64,000 nucleotides of DNA, taken from NCBI GenBank assembly GCA_028274465.1, contig CM051455.1, forward strand, positions 71,840,985-71,904,984, given 5' to 3'. Below are positions 21,983 through 33,737 of this stretch, one piece after another (position 1 is the first letter of the stretch; each line of letters opens with the position of its first letter). Position numbers and translations under genes: made by a program. Below the pieces are notes generated by a model. It made no database searches and was not told where the DNA came from. It saw only the letters and a list, made by a program, of their open reading frames with translations. The stretch is from Plantago ovata. Lineage: Eukaryota > Streptophyta > Magnoliopsida > Lamiales > Plantaginaceae.

Positions 21983-23871
21983 TGATAGTGTATATGTCCT
22001 AGAGACAGTCCTTATTAAGGGCATGAAGCCCTTAAAGAGGGCATATATGTACTATTACACAGGTCAACGTAATATAATATATGTTTGTTGTTTGACTATT
22101 GAGTATCGCTTTCATATTTATATTACACCAGGCATGCAGCATGTCATATCTCTATTTCTGTTTGTATTGATATTAAACATGTCCCCTCGGATAGATGACC
22201 GATCACACAGATAGTGGGAGCTATGTGAGTTATCATCTATCCCAAACTCTCCCCCATCGATGTATACTCTACACCGAAGTGTCTATGGGAACCGGTAAGT
22301 TGTCGAAGTGATGCCAATCGTCCTTTGGACTTACAGGACTTTATCATCACATTTGTTGCCCCATATCCTTGGTGGACCCGTCGATGTCAGCTCTGAATAA
22401 GAAGTTGACCTAAGACACGATCCAGGATTATGGCTACATAAAAATGGGGATGATAAGTGTTTCTGTGAAGGATTCATCTCTCATGTGTAGCACAGGAGAG
22501 TACTGCTCATAGTCTTCATAGTTGTGTTGGTAAAGTCACTGGCCAGTGCATCGATATATTATGATGGTCATAAGTATATCTTCGTAACCAAGCAACTCCC
22601 TGAGACGCCCGTGGATGTATTATTGGGATAGACACATCATCGATCCTAGATGCATTCGAGTCAGTCCGATGAAGGGACGTTACCATCGCCTCGTTGAGCG
22701 CAACAGGCTTCGCAACGAAAGGGTTTGCTTTGAGAAACCTCTCAAACGTCCTCATGTACTAATATTGCAAATGGAACCGTCTAGGAATTCCATTTTGCCT
22801 AGTCTAGGACTTGTTTAATACATTGAGGCCCTACGGGTCACACTGTGTGGTGATTCAGCTTATCAGAATATCGTTGAAGATGGAATTGCAATTGATTTGG
22901 AATTAATTGTGATTAATGGATTATAATTGATTTGGAATTAATTATAATATTTAGTGGCTCAATTAATGATTTTGAATTATTAATTGAATTTGCTAATTAA
23001 TTGTATTTTATGTAAATACAATTAAAGATTATATTTTGGAAATATAATAGAGGTTTGATTTGAAAGGATATGTTAATTTAGAATGAACATATGCACATGG
23101 GCAAAATCTACTTGGGGTTTGAATTGCCTTAGAACTATAAGTGGGTCCCAAAATTTGGACCCACCTATCTCCCGTAGGACACGCGCGCGCGAGCTGATTA
23201 GGGGAAGGAGTTCGACTCCTTCCTCTATTAGAAGTCCAAGGGATAAGTTAGATTTTCCTGATTGAGTTTTAATTTGATTGGGAATGAATCTATACTTGAA
23301 ATTGGTTTCCTAGTGCGATAAGAATTAGAATCTTATTCCTTTACGAAGTCTAATTGCTTATGATTTAGACTTCTATTGACTACTATATATAGTAGACTAT
23401 TAGAGAGCTTTTTACACACAGTTCAATAGAGATTCACACAGTTGAATACCCAGTTTTCTTAGAGAAAATAAAAGCACTCCCCTCTCCTCTATAAGCCACA
23501 CGCGCCACCCCTCTTGCCAGAGGAAAACCGCCGCCCCATCTTCTTGGTCACACAAAGAATATCCTAGCATTCTTCCGATAGGTTGTTCATCTGTGGATAC
23601 CAAGGTTGAGGTTCTAGGAGCTGGAAACTAACTCTTATTGTCTTGCAGATAATCAGAGTATTGCAGATATCTTCGCCTTCGATGAAGGAGAAGATACACC
23701 GGATTATTACGAAGACTTGGAAGCTGTGCTTGCTTTGGAAGTAAGGTTAGTCTTCTAATTGACGTGTTTAAATATATACGGCATATACATAATCAATTAA
23801 CCTGCATGTTAAGAGAATTTTTGAAATTCCGCTGCGTACCCTAGGGGTAACTCTGACCGTATTTTCTTACA
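21983..23871 (+). repeat. 3' LTR of element A
   Basis: 1889 bp, TGATAGTG to CTTACA. Compared with S3 and the 5' fragment, about 210 bp are missing at about 22254, where both deletion ends share CTCCC, suggesting a microhomology deletion. It has a TATA-like run (about 23383-23392) and a CG dinucleotide run (about 23180-23190) that is longer in S3. Confidence 0.9.
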
Positions 23872-23876
23872 TAAAG

Positions 23877-24450
23877 GAACAAGTCACCTAAACTTCATTA
23901 TGCTGAATAAGATGTCTAAAAAGGCACTTGTAGTTGGATTACCTAAGGTTACTTTTAAGAAGGATGGTGTTTGCAATGCATGACAGCAAGGAAAGCAAAC
24001 CAAAACTTCTTTGAAGAACAAGGCAGTACCGTCAACTACAAAACCTTTACAACTCTTGCACATGGACTTGTTTGAATCTTCTTCAACAAGCTATGCGCAC
24101 AAGAATTATGGTCTGGTGGTGGTAGATGACTATTCAAGATTCACTTGGGTAGTATTTATCAAACACAAGTCTGAAACAAGGACTGAAATACCTAACTTGC
24201 TGAACAAGCTCGAAGTCATGAAAAATGACAAGGTAAAAGTCATAAGAATAGACCATGGTACTGAGTTTGTAAACCAGTACGTAACTGAGTATTGCACTTC
24301 CAAAGGCATACAACATAAGTTATCCTCAGTAAGGACACCTCAACAAAATGGTGTTGCTGAAAGAAAGAATCGTACCCTTAAGGAAGCAGCTAGAACAATG
24401 CTTGCTGACACTGAAATAAGTGAAGCTTATTGGGTTGAAGCGATTAATAC
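23877..24450 (+). pseudogene. Element P: pol, integrase part
   Basis: Resumes P after A. The zinc region is hit by a stop replacing the last Cys of the HHCC finger (CNA then stop, about 23981). The DDE core follows with MDLFESSS, a DHGTEF second Asp and GVAERKNRT. It is cut by element G at 24451. Confidence 0.87.
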
Positions 24451-26543
24451 TGTTAGTGTTGAAATATGTCCAGTCCGCATGTACAAACTGGAGCGGTTAA
24501 TGAATGTGTATTTTACACTTTCATTTAAGTTTTTTTCACCTATTTTAGCTATCCTCTTTGTTAATTTAGAAATATTTTAGTGCATTTTATTAGAATAGTG
24601 TCACGTTTCCCTTTAGTCTTTATTTTACAGGTTTTTGTTGAAAAACGAGGATTTCCGGGCAAATATATTAAAGTAGACAAGGAATTGGTGTTCCAGAAGC
24701 CTATTTGGAGTATCTAAAAGATTGCGGGTAGGATTTGAAGTCTAGGGGTCGAATCTGGAGGTTAGAATGCCACTAGAAGTCAGAAACCGAGTCTGAAAAG
24801 GGGAAGAAATCCAAAAACGCGTATCTGGCCGAGTTTACTCCCGGGCAAATCGCCCGGGATGTGGGGCGAATAGACCCACATCCGGCGAGTCGCCCGGTGT
24901 GTGGGGCCCTTCGCCCAACACAAGTCGTAGCCTATATATAGTTACTCAGTTTTTCTCCGTTTTTCATACTTTTCCAGACCTTCTCTCTCACCTTTCTCTG
25001 TAGTTTTAGGTAGGAACTTCCCAGAGCCTGTTCTGGGGGTTCATAGCTTAGGAGATACTTTTTCATAGCAGTTTGCAGCTTGTAAGATCGCGATTCTTCG
25101 GAGATTGACAACCTTCGGTAACATTGTATCTTACAGTTTTTCTACTTATTTTGATATATCTTTCAACATGTTTTCTTCTATGATTTCTGTTGATTGCATG
25201 ACAACTATGAGTAGCTAAACTTCTCGTTGGTGATAGTATGTGAATTCTTAGCGAAGGGTTAATAATTATGCTAATGGCTATATCGCGCATTATACTCCGT
25301 GTTATTGCTTTATTTCTTTGATCTATCTAAATCTCTATCTTCGTATTGTTGATTAATTATTGCACACAATTGGACAATTCATTGGTCTTTGACCTACCTA
25401 AATCTATATCTTCGTAGTGTTTGATAATTACAACTGGACAATTCATTGATCAAAGATCTCCATGCAAAACCGAGGAATTTATGCATGATTATTAACCCGT
25501 TATGCTTTGAAGGACCATACTATCACCAATCTCCATTATCTGTTAAGAAAAACCTTTGCTAAACCGTCTGCTGTTTTATATTCTTAAATTAAATTAGATA
25601 AAGCTAGTTATAGTCCTTAGAGGTCGACACTCGAGGTCATTCTACTGCTACACTACGGTTTTCGTTGTAGTTGTGAATTACCGTTGGCTAAATAACAAAT
25701 TTATTTGATTAATCGGAACCGACAATTCCGCGATCATCAGCGGTCTAAGAGCGCGACAAAGCATCATAGGCTGTCCCTCAAGGGGCGCGACCACACCCAA
25801 GTATGTCACTAAGGTGTGTTCGACCAACATAGGGTCCGACCATCACTAGGAGGCCAACCCTCAAAATAAGCTCATCACAAGGACAAAGCGCCATTGAGCT
25901 CGAGGAGCATCTCTAGGGCTCGAGGAGCATCTCTATGGCTCGAGGAGGACCTTACGTCAAGGTAACGCTCTTTGAGAGAAACTAGGCAGAACACTACTCG
26001 GGCCACCTACGTACAAGAGAGGCTCGAGGACCCTGGGCGACCAGCCATGGTCACTCCCTGTGGGACCAGCCTTCCGGATTACTTCGTGGGCCCCGAAAAG
26101 TCTACATTGCCCTGTCAACCCTAGCCAAGATACTTGGGCCAAGGCCCATGGACCTCATTAATGGGCTTGGGCCAAGGAAGGCTTCAATCTCGGTCGGACA
26201 CGTGTCATGATCCTATGCAACGTGACAATAAAAGACTACGAGTATATAAAGGGTTCATTCATTACCCAGCGGGTAAGAATTAAGAGCTCTCACCTACCAC
26301 TCAATATTTCTCTCACTAGGGAAGTCCTCAACTCCCTACACGTAAAGTCGTCACTCCGGTCTGATACCTTACAGACCGGGTAAGAGACACTAGCCCCCCC
26401 CCTTCTAGTCTATTTCAGGTGTGAGGAAGCTACAAGAAGGTTTCCTACCATTTCAAGAGGAACACTACATGAATAAGACATAGAATAGTTGATTATAGAG
26501 ATCCACTGCGAACTTATAAGAAAGTACGAATTACCCTTCAACA
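24451..26543 (+). repeat. 5' LTR of element G (split by solo LTR S2)
   Basis: 846 bp of LTR after removal of S2 and one TSD copy. It matches the 3' LTR (850 bp) nearly base for base. A TATATAAAG box lies at about 26243-26251. Tandem CTCGAGGAGCATCTCTA repeats occur near 25890-25945 in both LTRs. Confidence 0.92.
24498..25739 (+). mobile_element. Solo LTR S2 (S1 family) inside the G 5' LTR
   Basis: 1242 bp, ending CATCA, with TSD GCGGT (24493-24497 and 25740-25744). Its first bases are TAATG where S1 has TGATG, a G-to-A change in the terminal TG. A TATA-like run lies at about 24931-24939. The empty site is visible in the G 3' LTR (about 38469), which proves insertion after G. Confidence 0.9.
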
Positions 26544-26545
26544 TT

Positions 26546-26562
26546 TGGTGCCGTCTATGGAA
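26546..26562 (+). promoter_or_regulatory. Primer binding site of element G
   Basis: TGGTGCCGTCTATGG starts two bases after the 5' LTR. It resembles the TGGCGCCGTCTGTGG-type primer sites common in plant Tat-like gypsy elements. I cannot name the tRNA with certainty. Confidence 0.65.
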
Positions 26563-26631
26563 AGCGACACAAAAGGTTATTCCTAGCCCTACTGGTCGAG
26601 CCACTTACCCTCATCGTGACCCTTCACAAAT

Positions 26632-29393
26632 ATGCCTCCCAGAAGAAGCAATCGTCTTGCTAATGCACCACCCAGGAATCCTTCTCGACCTAGGGGCCGT
26701 CCCCCTAGTAACGGTCGAGGAGGAGGAACGGCTGCTGCTACGAGGGCACCGAGAAATAACAATGTTTTAAGGAACCAAGATTACACGGAGGGGGCATTCA
26801 CCAATGTCACCAATTCCCAAGATGAAAGATCGGGGGAAAACAACCTGCAAGGAGTTCCAGTAGGAAGTTCCTATGGAGCGTTGAGAGTCACGAACAACGC
26901 CGAACCAAGAGGGCAGCCTCCTCAAGTAGCAATCAATCAACCTCCCGTAGCAGTGAACCCTCCTCAACCGGCCGCATTGAACTTCACCATTCCTGATGGA
27001 CGCGTAGTCCGACCATCAGATTTCGGGATGGGCGAAGCTCAATACGGCTTGTTCCTTCTCACATTACAAGGATATGTGGGGGGCAATGAGGCTGCTAGAG
27101 TTAACGCTGAACTCCAAGCTCGAGGAGTACAACAAGCACCAGTGCAAGAGCAACCTCGTGACACTTTGGTCGCTCCTCGTCAATCCCAAGGAAGAGCACA
27201 ATATCAGGCACATTCAAGAGCCAACACAAGGCCAATCCATTCTCGACTTGGACCTTCAAGAGTTCAATCGAGATTAGGACCCCAAGGTGCCCCGGATGAC
27301 TTCAGAGATTTGATCGATAGAAGGATACGTGCATCATTGCAAAATGTAGCTCACAAGAAAATAGAGCTCAGGTGGTCGCTACACCACCCGCTCTCCCCAA
27401 TCAAGTCACGCCCAACCAAGTATCTCCCCAGAACCAACAAGAAGCGGTGGAGTAAAATCAAGTCTTTAGAAAAGTAGCTGAGGTAACCCCCTTGATCGAT
27501 CCGATCACGGGGAGGAGGCTCACTCTGGAGGAACTCAACGCAAGGAAGTCCCCACTTGATGCTCAGATAGAGACTCTACGAGGAACTATCCAAGAGAAAG
27601 AGCAAGACCAAGATCCGAGCCCTTTGTGCGACGAGATTAGGAGCCACCAAGCCAAAATCGAAAGAGGGTTCCCCACCTTCGAAAGTTACGATGGAACAAG
27701 TTGTCCGAAGGATTACTGGGTAAGATTTGGCACTAAGATGGATGCTTATGGTCATGATTCGAGGACTAAGGCACTCCTCTTCCCGGCTAACCCATCCGGA
27801 GAAGCCATGAAGTGGTGGTCACGCCTCCCTCATAGATACATCAAGTCATATAGAGATCTCTGCAAGGAGTTCTCTTAGCGTTTCGAGAAGGTCATGAATG
27901 CCAAGAGAAGAGTGAGATACTTGGCCGAAATTGTTCAGAAAAACAATGAGGACTTGAGGGACTTCATCAATCGCTTTCATGAAGCAACCCTCCAAGTTGA
28001 AGATCACTCGATCAATGAGAGAAAAGAATACTTGTATGGTAACACTACCAACATCAAGTTCCAAGACGTACTCTCAGCATCGTGTGTGGAGAATGAAGCA
28101 CAACTGGCGAAGGTTTGCAAGGATTTCCTCGAGGCCGAGGAATTCCGAAAAACCATCACAGTAAGAACCAATCCTCCCAAGGAAAAAGGGAAGGAAAAAG
28201 AAAAGGAGAAGGAGTACCCTCCTCGCCCGCAAAATCCCGGTAAGCAAACAAAAGATCAAAATCATAGGTTGATCAAAGAGGGTCACTCAAGAAATGATTT
28301 CCGAGACAAGAGGTCTCCTCCTAGGAGGTCACCTCCAAGGCGATATAGCAACTACACAGACTTAAATAGGCAAAGATCCGACATCTTGAACTATATAGTC
28401 TCGAGGAATCTAGACGTATCCTGGCCACCATCAATTCGAGAAAAGCAAAGGAACAAGAGTTCGGAGAAATTTTGCAAGTTCCACAAGGGGAAAGGGCATA
28501 CCTCGGATGAGTGCGTCGAGCTCAAGAACGAGATTGAGAGGATGATACGTAATGGTCAGTTGGTCAGCTACATCCGGAAGGAAGAACCTCTGGCGATCTT
28601 GCCTCCACCACCTCAAAGTGGGAGAGACCACCATTACCAAGGAAACCCTCATGTTGATGATATTCATAATTACAACAATTATGATAACCGCCCCGTGAAC
28701 GTAAGCATCCACACTCTTACAATTGCGGGAGGACCCGCGGGATGCGACACTCGTAATCAGAGGGAGATCACAGTGGATAATCTTAGGGTCCGAGATGTGA
28801 AGTATGCTCAAGCCGCCCGACGGGGAACCAATGTTATCTCTTTCGATGATAGCGAGATACCTCTGAGGCATGCCGCAGGAGGAAACGTATATGATCCTTG
28901 TGTTCCACTTGTAGTTTCCCTGGATGTTCAATCATACAAGTTAGGAAGGATCCTCGTCGACACCGGATGTTCGGCTAACTTGATCTTCACGGGAACCTTG
29001 AAGAGGATGAAAATGAATCCAAGAGAAGGGCTCAAGGAAGTGAGGAGCGCATTGGTAGGGTTTGGAGGACAACCTATCATGCCACTCGGAATGATCAATC
29101 TCACGGTGTCAATGGGGAGCGCTCCTCGACGAGTGACTCAACATTTTCCTTTCGTGGTCGTCGATATGCCCTTCGATTATTTCGCAGTCCTAGGCCGATC
29201 CGGTCTCTCTCAATTCCGAGTCGTAGTGTCTACAGTCCACAACAAGCTAAAGTTCCCCACTACTTTGGGAATCGGACAAGAAGTAGGAGACATAAGAGAA
29301 GCATGGGAATGCTACACCATGTCGGCCAAGTTCACTTCCCACACCCCCTTGTTCACAATACGCCTTATCGTTTCTACACGGTTCGGCGAGTGA
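26632..29393 (+). pseudogene. Element G: gag and protease
   Basis: Starts MPPRRSNRLANAPP. The N-terminal region is Arg/Pro/Gln-rich. After a frameshift near 27360 and a TAA at 27453-27455, the gag core follows (about 27670-28150: FESYDGTSCPKDYW, GEAMKWWSRLP). It is interrupted by TAG at 27876-27878 where the context predicts Gln. Then come a basic linker and a zinc-finger-like CKFHKGKGHTSDEC (about 28475-28515). The protease is at about 28900-29250 with LVDTGCSANLIF as active site. Another frame change at about 29340-29390 leads into pol. Confidence 0.87.
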
Positions 29394-32300
29394 AGAAAAA
29401 GTCAAAAAAGCCAAGTCCGTCACTTAGGCGAAGAAAAGCAATCCTGAAGAAAGATAAGGATACACTGGTAGGAGCTGTTATGGAGCTCGAGGAGTACCAA
29501 GTAATTCCACCAATTCCACCATCTTCCAAAAAGAAGAAATTCTTTGAGGAAAACAAAATTGAAGCAAGAGAAACCCTTGAAGAAATCAAAATTGTCGAAG
29601 GAAGTGCCGACAAGGTCACAAAAATTGGTACCGAGATGACTACAGAAGTCAGGATGAAACTCATCCAATCTTTGAAAGATAACAACGACATCTTCGCGTG
29701 GAGTACCGAGGACCTCAAGGGGATCGACCCACGAGTCACCGTTCACCGTCTGAACGTCAACCCGTCGATCACCCACATCAGAGAAAAGCGAAGAGACTTC
29801 AGTGCCGAAGATAATGCCATCATTGAAGCAGAAGTCCAAAGACTTCTTAAGGCTGACCACATCAAGGAGGTGAGATACTCCGATTGGGTTTGCAATGTGG
29901 TCCTCGTGGAGAAGGGTCCCGGTAAATGGAGAATGTGCAACAACTTCACAAGACTCAACAAGTTTTGTCCGAAGGATCCCTACCTTCTCCCACGGATCGA
30001 CCAGCTGGTCAATTCCACTGCTGGATGTGCCCTCTTGAGTTTCATGGATGCATACCAAGGTTTCTACCAAGTCAAAATGGCTAAAGATGATGTACCCAAG
30101 ACCGCCTTCTTCGCTAATGGCAATGTGTATTGCTTCAACGTGATGCCATTCGGTCTCAAAAACGCCGGAGCGACCTACCAAAGGCTAGTCAACAAGATGT
30201 TCAAAGAAGAGCTAGGCAAAACGATGGAAGTTTATGTTGATGATATGCATGTCAAGAGCAAGACCGAGGAGCAGCATGTAGGTTACCTGGCAAAATGCTT
30301 CTCAATCTTGAGAAAGTATGGCATGAAGCTCAACCCAGCGAAGTGTACCTTTGGAGTCAAAGGGGGGAAGTTCCTCGGTTACATGGTAACAGAGAGAGGA
30401 ATAGAAGCAAACCCCGAGAAAATAAAGGCCATCCTCGATCTTCCTCAACCTCAATCCATCAATGAGGTGCAACAATTGGTCGGAAAGTCAATCGCATTGA
30501 GTAGATTCATCTCGAGGTCTGCCGAGAAAAATCTCCCATTTTTCAAAGTGTTAAGGAAGAGCAACCACTTCGAATGGACGAAAGAATACGAGGAAGCCTT
30601 CGAGAAGCTGAAAGAGTATCTACTCGCTCCCCCACTATTGTCAAAACCCATAGAAGGAGAGGTGCTTTACTTGTACCTAGCAGCAACTGGAGAAGCTATC
30701 AGCTCGGTCTTGGTGCGAATCCAAGGTAACGACCACTTGCCCATCTACTACTTGAGTAAAGTACTCGCCGGAGCTGAAACGCGGTACATGGATATCGAGA
30801 GGGTATCCTTCGCCTTCGTCTATACGGCAAGGAGGTTGAAGCCCTACTTTGGAGCTCACAAGGTTGCAGTCTTGACGAAGCAACCTCTCAAGCAAGTCCT
30901 TGGAAAACCCGAAAACTCGGGAAGATTAGCAAGATGGGCAATTGAACTAAGCGAGTACGACATTGACTATCAAGCACCCGTGGCCAAGAAAGGACAAGTC
31001 ACCGCCGACTACCTCGTAGAGTTTCCCTCCAAGGGAACTTCAGAGGAAAACCCTGCGGAAACACAGAATGTCATGATGATGGTCGAGGAGCAGCCACAGC
31101 AAAGCAACCCTATGCAAACTCTTGAAGATGCTTTGAAAGAGCTCCAAGAAATGTCCCAGACAAAAAGAAAAAGGCATGAAGTGTTCCTGACAGTGAAAAT
31201 CGAGGAGCCAAAGGGTACGGAGACCGTCTCTCCAAAACCCAAGAACCTAGTCAACCATGGAGACGTCTGGATTCTTCATGTGGATGGATCCTCATCAGGA
31301 AAAAATGGCGGGATAGGGATATACTTCAAGAGTCCCGGAGGAGCTGACCTTGATTACGCCGTCACTCTTAGTTTACCGGTCTCCAACAATGAAGCCGAGT
31401 ATGAAGCCATCCTCATCGCTCTACGAATGGCAAAGCACTGGAAGTGAAGAAGCTACATCTCTTCACTGATTCTCAATTGGCCGAGAAGCAAATCTTGGGA
31501 AAATTTAAAACCAAGAAGGATTCACTGGCGGAGTGCAAGAGCGCCATCATGGAGGAAATCCAAAAATTCGAAAGTTGTGAGATTGAGAAGTTCTCAAGGG
31601 ATCTCAATCAAAGAGCAGATGCCCTATCAAAGTATGCTTCAGCTTCCGGAGGAGTGGATATCCGGAATGTGATACTTATGAGAATCAACGCATCATCCCT
31701 ATGGTCATCAAAGCCAAACGTCTTGGAAATTGACACTCAACCGAGTTGGATGCAAGAGACACTACATATCTCACAAATGGAAGCCTTCCTCGTGATAAGG
31801 CTGAAGCAATGAGGATTAAGGAAAGGTAGCCCGCTACATCATGCAAGGAGACTAATTGTACAAGAGATCCTTTGAGGGAGTCTACTTGAGATGTGTCGCC
31901 GAACAAGAAGTCCAGAAACTTTTGGGAGAGATGCATCGAGGAAGTTGCGGGGACCATGCCGGAGGAAGAATCCTCGCGTAAAAAATCATTCGACAAGGAT
32001 ATTACTGGCCCACTGTTCGTGATGCTGCTCAATTTGTAAGAAGGTGCGAGGAGTGTCAAATGCACGCCAACTTGATCAATGTCCCAGCGAAACCTCTCAT
32101 GCCCATAACAATCACTTGCCCTTTCGACATATGGGGCATCGACATAGTCGGTCCTTTCCTGAGAGGCACGGGTCAAAAGAAGTTCATCAGCGTTGCGGTC
32201 GAATACTTTAGCAAGTGGGCGGAGGTTGAGGCAGTATCTACCATCACATAACAAAGAGTGATGAACTTTGTATGGAGAAACATTGTGTGTCGATTTGGCT

Positions 32301-32964
32301 TGCCGAGAGTCCTCATCTCGGACAACGGTGCTCAATTTTGTGGCCAAAGGTTCAATGAATGGTGCAAGGAAAAGAAGATTGAGAGGAGGTATACCTCTGT
32401 AGGACATCCTCAATCCAACGGGCAAACAGAAGCCGCCAACAAAATCCTCGTCAACAACTTGCAAAAGAGGTTCGTCACCAACAAGGACTGGGTCGACGAG
32501 CTTGATGGAGTGGTATGGGCATACCGCACAACTTCAAAAACAGCTACAAGAGAGACTCCTTTCTCGCTAGTTTATGGTTCTGAAGCAGTCATACCAGCGG
32601 AAGTAGCTGTAGAAACCCTCAGAATCCAAGGGTATCAACTCGAGGACAATCATACCGGGAGGCTCTTCGATCTGGAGACGGTAAGCGAAGCGAGGACCAA
32701 TGCCTTGGCCAACATCCTCACATATCAAGCACTGATCGCGAAGACCTACAACAAGGGCGTAAGAGAGAGAGACTTCCAAGTAGGAGACTTAGTACTCCGA
32801 AGAGCGGACATCCTGGGCAAAGTTGGGAAGATGCAACTCAATTGGGAAGGCCCCTACAAGATAATTGAAGCAAGGTCCATGGAAGTTATCGGCTCCAAGA
32901 CATGGAGGGAAGAGTATTGAAGAACCCATGGAATACTTCTAACCTCCAAAGATTCTACGCTTAA
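29303..32964 (+). pseudogene. Element G: RT, RNase H, second RNase H, integrase
   Basis: RT is at about 29840-30400, with active site YVDDMHVKS (30234-30260). A conventional gypsy RNase H follows (about 30560-31020). A second RNase H starts ILHVDGSSSGKNGG (about 31270) and continues after a 1-nt deletion near 31440 with LFTDSQLAEKQ; this duplicated RNase H marks the Tat lineage. Integrase (about 31900-32960) keeps the three acidic residues in GIDIVGPF, ISDNGAQF and GQTEAANK, with stops near 31981 and 32250. A 1-nt loss near 32890 shifts the last residues; the natural end is at 32964. Lesions are few. Confidence 0.9.
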
Positions 32965-33737
32965 GTGGTTTGATGAACAAGCTTTTGAAAGAACTCCTAT
33001 GAAAGGCCCGAAGATCTAGAAGGATTCCTCACAAACTTGGGTAAGAGGTACCTCATATTTTTGGTTAAGAAAATGTCGTAAGAAAGCTGGCCGAGAAGCC
33101 CCCCCCCCCATGGTAATTGTATTTCCGACAAATCAATGCAATGCTTATCTTTCAACAAACTATATTTTCTCAACATAAAACCTATTCCACTCAAAGAAAG
33201 CTTTTCGATTTTGAAGCCCTTCGATCTTAAAAGCCTGCTCGATCTAGGAAAAGCTCCCCGATATCGTTTTGTCAATCAAAGAAGAAAAATGCGAGGAGAG
33301 TATTAGGAATCAACTGATTGCACGGACCGAGAAATAGAATTCCAACACTTAGGAATTATCTTTAAGTGAATTATCTAATTTACTTGGATTTTTACGTTGA
33401 GGAAGAAGGAGCGTGGAGCAAGTCTACTCGTTCCATGCCGCGAACAAGGTTGCTAAAATTATTACTCTAGAACAAGTTATACGTCATAACTACAAGGAGT
33501 TAATAAAAAAGCACAAGTATGAAATAAAGGAGCGAGAAGTACAAGACATTATATTGAAGAAAACAAGGAAAGCATTCGTCGAGTTATAGTACAACGGAGA
33601 TCGAGTAGTGCCATAAGGGGCCGAATTGAAAATTAAAGCAGCAAGAAATTGTTCGGAAAAAACTCTAAGTAAAGATACAAATACAAAGGGTACAAAGTTA
33701 ACTGAGCATACTCGGCCTTTTTGAAGCTCTCGCGCAT
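32965..33737. other. Non-coding stretch of element G between pol and the antisense gene
   Basis: About 770 bp with no supported coding sequence on either strand. It contains a C9-C10 run near 33101-33110. The two convergent transcripts would end here. Confidence 0.5.

Larger units (their letters stand above)
17635..23871 (+). mobile_element. Element A: second Ty1/copia family, 5'-deleted
   Basis: A 6237-bp + strand element, TGATAG...CTTACA. The flanks are AAAAC (17630-17634) and TAAAG (23872-23876). The uninterrupted paralogous site in B2 reads TAAAC, so this is a TSD with one change on each side. A deletion removes most of the 5' LTR, the PBS, all of gag and the protease start. What remains is a 5' LTR fragment, pol, PPT and 3' LTR. 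Its family also left solo LTR S3 (42132-44172). It is distinct from the P/M/B2/C family in LTR and pol sequence. Confidence 0.88.

Noticed and set aside
23175-23195. CG dinucleotide run as a promoter CpG island
   Set aside because: It is a short simple repeat within the A-family LTR, longer in S3 (about 43480), with no other support.
29420-30181. Minus-strand frame of 253 codons
   Set aside because: Antisense shadow of the gypsy RT, with no domain and no promoter.
31685-32464. Minus-strand frame of 259 codons
   Set aside because: Antisense shadow of the gypsy second RNase H to integrase region.
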